Assembly: GCA_030762175.1 (NCBI GenBank)
Contig: CM060831.1
Location: 84,584,001-84,648,000, forward strand
Length of the DNA: 64,000 nt
Direction: 5' to 3'
Origin: Metallyticus violacea
Taxonomy: Eukaryota > Arthropoda > Insecta > Mantodea > Metallyticidae
Below the pieces are notes generated by a model. That model made no database searches. It was not told the origin of the DNA and worked only from the letters and a program-made list of their open reading frames with translations. Of the stretch, positions 56,452 to 64,000 are shown one piece after another. The position numbers were made by a program, and so were the translations under genes. Positions within the stretch are counted from its first letter, which is position 1. Each line of letters opens with the position of its first letter.

Positions 56452-59400
56452 AGGATGATGATTATTGCTTAAGGGCGCAAAACTGCTATGGTCATTAGCG
56501 CCCAAACACATCAAGTACTTTGTCAGAAATAAAAACAAATAAACAAAGAGCGCAAATCCCGCGCATAATGAACGGACAGTAGTACTTGTGCAATAAAATT
56601 AATACCCAAAGACAAATAACAAGGGTATAAGGCGCCACAAACATTATGGTGTTACTAAATCACAGCCACAAGAGCGGAAAAACACTACAGTCCTGTAATG
56701 GACTAAAATCGTACCAACAAAATCCCAAAGCAAACACAGGGTAATATGGTCAACAAACAAAGACCGGTAGGAAAACAAATCAGCAAGAGCTGATAACAAA
56801 TCAGTCTTATAAAAGATTAAAATGGTAACAATAAAGCCCCAAAACAAATAACAAGGGTAATGTGCAAAACAACAATTTAAGACTAGTTAACACGATTCAG
56901 CAAAAGCTGACAAAACAACAGTCTTAAAAGAGTCTAAAAATGCCGTCAATAATAAAAAGATAAAACCTCACACCTTGCTCCAAAAACCACAAACACGGAT
57001 AAAACGGAGCACACGCTCAACAGCAACCACATCATCTGCAAGTAAGTCCTCAATAGAGGAGGGCAAACCTAGGCTATTTCTAAAAGCTGTCAGATGATGG
57101 CAATCAATTAAAATGTGACGCACTGTAAAGGGGTGGTCACAGTGGGGGCAAGCTGGAGCGGGTTGACCATTAAAAAGGTGAGAGTGACTAAAACGGCAAT
57201 GCCCAATTCTAAGACGAGCTAAAATTACTTCTCCGCGACGAACAGCGCGAGAAGAAGTCGACCAGTTAAAAGGGGCGGATTTACATTCACGGAGCTTATT
57301 AGTTGGGAGTAATTCCCACTCCTCGCACCAGCGCGAAAAAATGGCTCTACGAAAGAAAGTATAAAATCCCCGAAATAAAAACGCTGCTCGTACTCAGCAG
57401 GGTCTAAAAGAGCGGATTTTGCTGCAACATCTGCGGCCTCATTACCTGGGAGTCCGACGTGCCCAGGCACCCATAGCAGCGTTACCCTGACGCCAGCGTC
57501 GTAAAGGGTTAAAACTACATTCTGGACCATCTGTACAAGTGGGTGGAGGTTGTACAGATTTCTAAAACTTAAAATTGCACTCAAAGAGTCGGAACATACA
57601 ACACTGTTCCCTAGCCCCTGATCATAAATAAATAAAACCGCCCGAAAGATAGCATAAAGCTCCGCCATAAAAATAGATGTTGCAACGTCAAGACCATACG
57701 TAAAACTAGCCCCATTAAAAACAAAAGCACATCCTACACCTGTGTCACATTTAGAGCCGTAGGTATAGATAAAATTCCAGCCATTAAAAGAGGATTTGAT
57801 CTCGCTAAAAGAACAACGAATAATATGTGCTGCGGTCGATGATTTTGGACAGAACATAAGCCCGAGATGAACGGGGGCCTCTGCTAAAATCCAGGGGGGA
57901 GAAGAAGTTTCCCCGGCTAAGAAAAAAGCAGGTAACTCAATGTCCAACGTCCGTAAAATCTCCCGAAAACGAAAGCCAGCGGGCTTAGGAGTAAAAGACC
58001 GAGCAGCATAAAAACGATCAAAAGACACATTAAAAAACGGCCCATTCGTGGGATGACGAGGTTGCGCAGCTAAGCGACAACCGTACGCAGCTAGTAAAAC
58101 ATCCCTACGATAAAACAACGGAGGTTCTCCAGACTCCGCACATAAACTCAACACAGGACTGGTGGGGAATGCCCCAATGGCAACACGGATACCCCGGTGA
58201 TGAATCGGGTTCAGGCGGCGCAGAACAGAAGGCCGCACAGAGCCATAAACAACACTGCCATAATCCAATTTGGACCTGATAAGAGAGCGGTAAAAACGCA
58301 ATAGTCCGGTCAGCTCCCCTAGATGTGCCACTTAAAACACGTAAAATACAAAGAGAACGTTCACACTTGCCTCTGAGTTGCGCTATATGCGATGACCAGC
58401 ATAATTTCCTATCGAACACCAAGCCAAGGAACCTAACTTCGTCCGCGAAAGAGAGTGCGTCTGGGCCAAGATGGAGCGAAGGTGGAGGATACTCCTTGTG
58501 GCGCCAGAAGTTCATGAGGACGGTCTTCTCTGCGGAGAAACGGAACCCGTGAGAAACACTCCAAGCGTGAAGGCGGTCGAGACAGCATTGGAGGCGGCGT
58601 TCCAAGAGACAGGTTCTCCGAGAGGAAAGATAGATGGCAAAATCGTCCACAAATAACGACGATTGTATTCCTGGCGGTAAACACTCGGTGATAGAGTTAA
58701 TCGCAATGGCAAACAGTGTGCAACTAAGTACCGAGCCCTGAGGTACGCCGTTCTCTTGAATAAAATTAGATGATAAAACTGATCCCACGCGAACATTAAA
58801 AACCCCGTCTTTCATAAATTCCTGAATAAAAACAGACATACGCCCACGTATGTTCCAATCGTGAAGCGTTCGGAGGATACCGCCTCTCCAGCAGGTATCG
58901 TACACTTTCTCTAAATCGAAAAACACAGCAACCGTTTGGCACTTCCGAATAAAACCGTCCATTATGTGGGTCGAAAGAGATACGAGATGGTCGACAGAGG
59001 AGCGGTGACGACGAAAACCGCACTAAGCGTTCGTCAATAGATGTCTCGACTCTAACCACCACATGAGCCGTCCGTTAATCATGCGTTCTAACACCTTGCA
59101 GACGCATCTGGTGAGGGAAATCGGACGGTAACTGGAAGGAAGATGGGGGTCCTTTCCAGGCTTAGGTATAGGAATCACGGTGGCCAATCGCCAAGCGTTG
59201 GGAAATGTGCCATGACACCAAATAAAATTAAAAGTTCGTAATAAAAAAGCTTTACCTTCCGCTGATAAATGCTGCAACATGGCAACATGAATGTCATCTG
59301 GCCCCGGTGCGCAATATCGAGAGGTGGAAAGGGCATGCTCCAGTTCCCTGACGGTAAAAGGAACGTTGTAGCTCTCCTGATGGTCGGAGGCAAATGAGAA

Positions 59401-60434
59401 ACCTTTCCTCTCAACCTGCTCCCTTAATGCGCGAAAAGTAGCCGGGTAATTGGCGGAGCTCGAAACATCAGCGAAGGTTCGCCCTAAAACATTGGCGACG
59501 ACAGTCGGAGTAGTGAGCACTCGATTTAAAATCCTAAGACCGGGTATAGGTGTAAACCTTGGTTTGCCAGCAACGCGGCGTAGCCGTTCCCAAATTACGG
59601 ATGAAGGCGTTGTGCGGTTAAAAGAAGAGGTAAAAGAAATCCAAGAAGCCTTTTTGCTATCCTTAATGATTCGGCGGCATTTGGCGCGAAGTTGTTTGTA
59701 GCAAATCATATTTGCTGAAGTAGGGTCGCGACGAAAAACTCGGAGAGCACCTCGGCGTGCACGCAATGCACCCCGGCATTCATCGTTCCACCAAGGAACC
59801 GGTAAGCGTCTGGGGTGACAAGACGACCGGGGAATAGCCTTATCTGCGGCTGTTATGATGACCGTACGTAGGTGCTCGATCGCGATGTCGATAGATGGAA
59901 ATTCACACCCTGAAAATTCGGCCAAAGATCGATAGAGAGGTCAATTCGCCTTTTCAATGAGCCATTTTGGCGTGCGCTGTGAATGTGCATTCGAAGAGAG
60001 TACATGGATCTGACACGGAAAGTGGTCACTGGAATATGAGTCGGAGATGACGTTCCAGGAGAAATGTACAGCAAGGGAGGCAGAACAGATGGATAAGTCT
60101 AAGTGTGAAAAACTGTGAGTGCTGTCTGAAAGAAATGTAGGTTGACCAGTATTGAGCAGTACTAGATGGTGACGATCCAGGAAGTCGACTATAATGCTAC
60201 CCCTCGCACACTCCGTGGCGGAACCCCATAGGGGATGGTGTGCATTGAAATCCCCCAAAAGGAGAACAGGGGGTGGTAGCTGAGACAAAAGATCATCCAG
60301 GTCAACTGTGGTGATGGTGTCGGACGGAGGTAAATAAACAGTACAGACAGAAAAATTAAGGCCAGAAAAGTGAACCGTAGCTGCAGCAGCTTGTAAAGGA
60401 GTCTGGAGCTGTAATGAAGTGCTGTACACGTCAC
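56452..60434 (-). mobile_element. LINE A, younger Jockey/I-type copy with RNase H, 5'-truncated
   Basis: This 3983 bp copy is flanked by CAGTACATGGA (56442-56452 and 60435-60445). It starts inside the endonuclease and keeps LLLGDFNAHHPLWGS and SDHFP. The reverse transcriptase carries WWNDECRGALR, APGPDDIHVAML, VIPIPKPGKDPHLPSSYRPI, VFFDLEKVYDTCW, NGVPQGSVLS and the catalytic FVDDFAIYL. RNase H has TYGSK (usual TDGSK), MAELYAIF, CSDSLSAI and WVPGHVGLPGNEAAD. A CCHC zone (CPHCDHPFTVRHILIDCHH) ends ORF2 at 56968. Only four lesions are obvious: TGA for W at 59941, TAG for Q at 59023, and frameshifts near 58300 and 57355. The 3' UTR (56967-56452) ends GCGCCCTTAAGCAATAATC plus ATC repeats, a typical tail for this group. 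Confidence 0.93.
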
Positions 60435-60444
60435 CAGTACATGG

Positions 60445-61930
60445 AATCGGTTGGAGATGGAAATAGGCGATGAGGGCGACCGTCAAATGGGTTTGCTCCT
60501 TGAACCATCAAAGAGCTCTACCTATTAGGAGGAGAAGAACTAGAAGTCATTCAGCATTAATGGGCGTTTTTATAAAGCCAGTCTTTGTATGCGAGTCATA
60601 GATTTAATGACTGCAGCATAAAGATCTACCTGTTTGGGCTTATCGGTAGAGCGCTTGGCAAAACCTGTACTAGGGACCCCAGTAAAAACAAAGCCGCAGG
60701 TCAGCGTGCTGCTGTCATGCTTCTGTATCGTAGAAGGTACAGAGCTGTATGTAGCGGTCTTAGGTATTAAGGGCTGCCGAGCTTGAAAGCGTTTTAGGGC
60801 TCAGAAAGAGAAGCTTTTCCTTCACCCGGAGCTCCTATATACAGCGTTCTTCTTGATAGTGAGGACAATTCCGGGACATAGCTGGCATCTCATGCTGCCT
60901 GGGGAGGATGGACCTGATCCTTCATGGCTTTCTTTATCGCAAGTTGTACCTACATACTGAATTAGCAGTCTTAAAAAACATGCGAGTGAGCGAGAAACGT
61001 TGAAACTGAAAACATCGCTTGGGGTTGGTATGGGCGTGCCTCTATGGCTTTGTATTCAGGTTTAATCCCTACGGTAGATCAACCCTAATAAAAGTGAGGA
61101 AGACGGTACGGGTCAGCTGTACTTCTCCATCTTTCCTTGTCTGTACGCGATAAACCGATGAAATGGCTTATTCCTGCAGATAACATCTAATTTCAGCATC
61201 GGACATGCTGTCCAATATGCTGGTGTTCATAAATCCGCGAGACGAGTTAAGAGTTCTGTGCTGCTCGAAACAGATCGGATATCCGTGGAGAAGTATCGTC
61301 TTAAGTATTGAATTAGTCAGAGCTCGTCCCGACTCTACCAAAAGAGATCCATTTCTCCATCACGTAGAGGATTTGAAGGGCCAGAAAAGATATCTACACC
61401 TTTCTGTATGATAAAAGAGTTGACTCCACCAATTCCCAGACTGTCTTCTGTTTCAGTAACATCTCGATAACTTCTTTTATGTTCTCTCTCTTTCTTTTCA
61501 TTTGTACCTGAGATTATCATTCATCATAGCAGGTTCTTCCTCCACATTTGCACCTGTCTCCAATCGCAGGTGGCTTCCTGGGTGCCACCTCAGCTTAGTT
61601 GAGTTATTTTGGCCTGAACAAGTCATCTCAGAGCCACATGTACCAGGATGTACACATAGGAACCCAATCGCCTTCACGAAGGTACCAGCTCTTGCAATGG
61701 CCCTTCCTTGGGCCTGGGCTTTACCAGGGTATATGCTCATATCCTACATGATAACCCCAGTACTGGGAGTTACGCAATTACCCAGTCACCTTTTACTGTG
61801 CGAAATACATGACATCTATCATACTAAGAACAGGGGGGTAAGAAGAATAAGAATAAAAATTTGGCAAAACTAAAATGGTCAAACATGCTATGCCTGAACC
61901 TGTGGTATGACCCATACCCAATAAATGGGT
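60445..61930 (-). pseudogene. LINE B, 5' part (5' UTR, ORF1, start of ORF2)
   Basis: Reading leftward from about 61930: a 5' region with an open frame KAQAQGRAIARAGTFVKAIG and MTCSGQNNSTKLRWHPGSH (61502-61740), ORF1 relics with NEEEPAMMNDNLRY and DIFSGPSNPL, a zinc-knuckle zone corrupted by stops (60980-60850), then RPHRLFPSPTDS-type sequence down to the LINE A insertion at 60445. The same order is seen in LINE-1 at 27640-28860, which supports a common family. The exact 5' end is not certain. Confidence 0.7.
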
Positions 61931-63153
61931 CCCTGAGGGGCTGATTAAGATAGCGAACTATCATTCATAAACAACATTATCTATATATATATGCTTTTGT
62001 ATATATGAAACTTTAAAGGAAGGGCAGACTGCTACTTCTTTGAACATTCGCAAGTGCTAAGTTCAAATGGCTCATATGGTCTATCAGAAACCATAACAGG
62101 CCTTAAGCATGTCTTATAATTAATGATGATCATGATATACTGAACTGCGTATACCAACCACATCTTGTTAAAAGTAACAAAGAGTAAATTGCTCTGAACT
62201 GAATAATGTTCAACTTACTCAAAGCTATACACTGCTGTTATTCTAAGACTGCTAGTTCCAAAATCTTTTTAGGTTACAGCCTTCAAAAAGATTTGGCCGA
62301 ACGCAGTACCTCTTTCAGTAGAGACTTAACGATCTTAACAATTTTCATTTCATCTTTCACTTAAATCAATCAGTTGGCTTAAGGGCACTCCGCACATTAC
62401 ATCAGTGGAAGGTATCAACTGTAGCATCTCATTAAAAGGAGAAGGCTCAATAATGAAGAAATATAACCATTTTCATTCCTAGCTTCCCGAAACTGCTAAA
62501 AATCCATTTGCCACTGCCTTAAAAATGACATAAACAACTAATTCATTAAAATCTAATTTTTCCAAAAAAGGGATCACTGGATTGCTAGTTGATTGTGAAC
62601 AAAAGGAAATGATTCAGTATGAGAAATTGTTCTAGCATTTAGAACAGAGGAAAAATTGATTTTCTAACTTAATTGGTAATGAATTTCAGAAATATTCTAT
62701 TTGATCTACTATGCAATCAGTTTTGGTTTACTCCTGAGTCAGCAAGGTGAACAAGCAATAATGTTCCATGGCAATCTAGTGCCAAGTTGCTCATAGGAAA
62801 AAACATAGGCCGTGGGGGTAGACATTTCAGATCGCATAGTACTTCAATAATTTCCTGATATATATATTAAGACTCTTGGCTGGTTTAGAGATTATATAGT
62901 TCAATTTCATTATCACCATTTAGGTTCTGTATATTTTCATACTGAACCATATATACAATGAAAGTTCTTTGTCTGACATGTCAGTTCTCCATCATAGACA
63001 ATTCCATAAATACCTAATTTTCTAAAGTTTTATTTATTCAATTTTTTATCATTACTAATGAAGAAATCCACAAAGAGTGCACACAATCAATAAACTTAAG
63101 TGCAACTGTTAATAAAACCTTTTGTTTTCATATTTCATAGCAGATTGTTTCAG

Positions 63154-63154
<1 letters not shown>
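61931..63154. other. 1.2 kb without a recognisable gene
   Basis: AT-rich sequence with only short open frames. A short TA run lies at about 61979-61990. No repeat family was recognised. Confidence 0.45.

Positions 63155-63201
<47 letters not shown>
63155..63201. repeat. (TTA)n microsatellite
   Basis: About fifteen TTA/ATT units without interruption. Confidence 0.95.
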
Positions 63202-63307
63202 GAAGTTAGTGCATTTTATAACTGTGAATACTTGCAGTAAATAGTTTTATCTCAATCTGCACATTTTCATTGCATTATGTATAATATTCATATAGTGTTT
63301 ATATTTT

Positions 63308-63392
63308 ATATTTATCATACAATCAATGAACCAGTGAAAACACACCATTCTTTGTTTTGTCAGATACAAAAGAAAAAGAATTCAGTTCAAGT
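63308..63392 (+). repeat. 85 bp direct repeat, first copy
   Basis: It shares ATTTATCATAC, GAACCA and TTTTGTCAGATACAAAAGAA with 63808-63893 in the same order, 500 bases apart. No gene is visible between or after the two copies. Confidence 0.75.
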
Positions 63393-63807
63393 ATCTTAAA
63401 TACAGCATTGTAAGAATGCATACAATAAAACAAGGATGATTTCAGGAATAAATAGTACTATGGCAATATTTACTTTAAAAGAAACACCAATTAGCTAATA
63501 ATTTATGGGCTTCCCAAAATAAACAAATTAGCAAGAGCATGTGCCCAATAATTTGTAATAAAAGTGCCAACCTAGAACTTGTCTAAACAAATGGAACTAT
63601 GGAACAATTTGAAAGCAGCAGCACTGCCAATTCTTATATCTCGTTGAAAAAAATTAACAATGGAGTGATTTTACCAGATGATTCACTACCAATCCAAAAC
63701 AAAGACAGCCCCTTAAACTACAGATATGGCTTAAAAGTACGAACATATTGGTAGATAAAATTAAGGATTATATCATTCTCACAAAATTTTCATCATGATG
63801 ATACCTT

Positions 63808-63893
63808 TACATTTATCATACCATCAGAGAACCAATTAAAAACACATCATTCTGTGTTTTGTCAGATACAAAAGAAAAAGAATTTAGTTCAAT
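63808..63893 (+). repeat. 85 bp direct repeat, second copy
   Basis: Partner of 63308-63392, about 85 percent identical by eye. The remaining bases to the window end hold nothing recognised. Confidence 0.75.
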
Positions 63894-64000
63894 TAAATTA
63901 AATCCTGCAAGATGTTTGTCCTTTTTGGACCTTAAAATTTACATAAGAAACAACATCATTTTATTTGCTATATATACAGCAAATCCACACTCTTAAGTTA

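Noticed and set aside
58325..58656. Plus-strand open frames within LINE A
   Set aside because: They are antisense shadows of the LINE reverse transcriptase and lack any motif.

Overview
This is nuclear DNA of an animal, most likely an arthropod. It is AT-rich, gene-poor and built from layers of decayed transposable elements. Evidence: a single-exon fragment with a splice donor, a C2H2 zinc-finger exon preceded by a splice acceptor, tRNA-derived SINEs, Jockey/I-type LINEs, mariner, hAT, piggyBac and Harbinger remnants, and many trinucleotide microsatellites. I see no operons, bacterial genes, CRISPR arrays or viral genes. I do not commit to a lower taxon.

Host-type genes are few. On the minus strand, 7637-7870 looks like the first coding exon of an epoxide hydrolase 4-like (EPHX4) alpha/beta-hydrolase, with a membrane anchor and a GTAAGA donor; the remaining exons are not visible. 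Also on the minus strand, 50208-51425 is the last exon of a C2H2 zinc-finger gene with an 11-12 finger array. It is damaged by a frameshift at its 5' side and followed by about 0.5 kb of decayed fingers. The rest is repeats.

Layout: 1-6.3 kb has two copies of one mariner family (3241-4519 full length) and the first SINEs. 6.3-11.4 kb has the EPHX4 exon between two direct repeats, then a 1.8 kb composite repeat with an internal array of roughly 145 bp units, a reverse mariner and a Harbinger end. 11.6-15.8 kb has SINEs, two pieces of another Tc1/mariner-superfamily transposase, a GC-rich 428 bp insertion with a perfect 14 bp target duplication, and a remnant of an unnamed protein family. 15.9-18.4 kb is a piggyBac remnant invaded by a SINE and by a complete mariner. 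18.4-23.5 kb has old repeats, possible LTR primer-site motifs, two SINEs and a Harbinger copy. 23.7-27.3 kb is a hAT-type transposase split by a mariner with clean TIRs. 27.6-31.9 kb is a degenerate LINE on the plus strand. 33.1-34.1 kb is a second hAT remnant. 35.9-38.1 kb is the second copy of the composite repeat. 39.6-46.8 kb has another mariner, an unrelated YADD LINE and a LINE fragment. 49.7-51.4 kb is the zinc-finger locus. 51.8-61.9 kb is one LINE copy (B) opened by a 1.26 kb inverted-repeat element and by a younger LINE (A) flanked by an 11 bp target duplication. 62-64 kb is AT-rich with short duplications.

The elements do not form a pathway; they record order of insertion. In three places the host element's reading frame or sequence can be followed across the insertion: piggyBac across its mariner, hAT across its mariner, and LINE B across LINE A. 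The SINEs carry no proteins; SINEs of this type normally depend on LINE enzymes, but which LINE here, if any, cannot be told from the sequence. The least explained items are the inverted-repeat element at 53546-54809, the GC-rich insertion at 13192-13619 and the composite tandem-repeat element.
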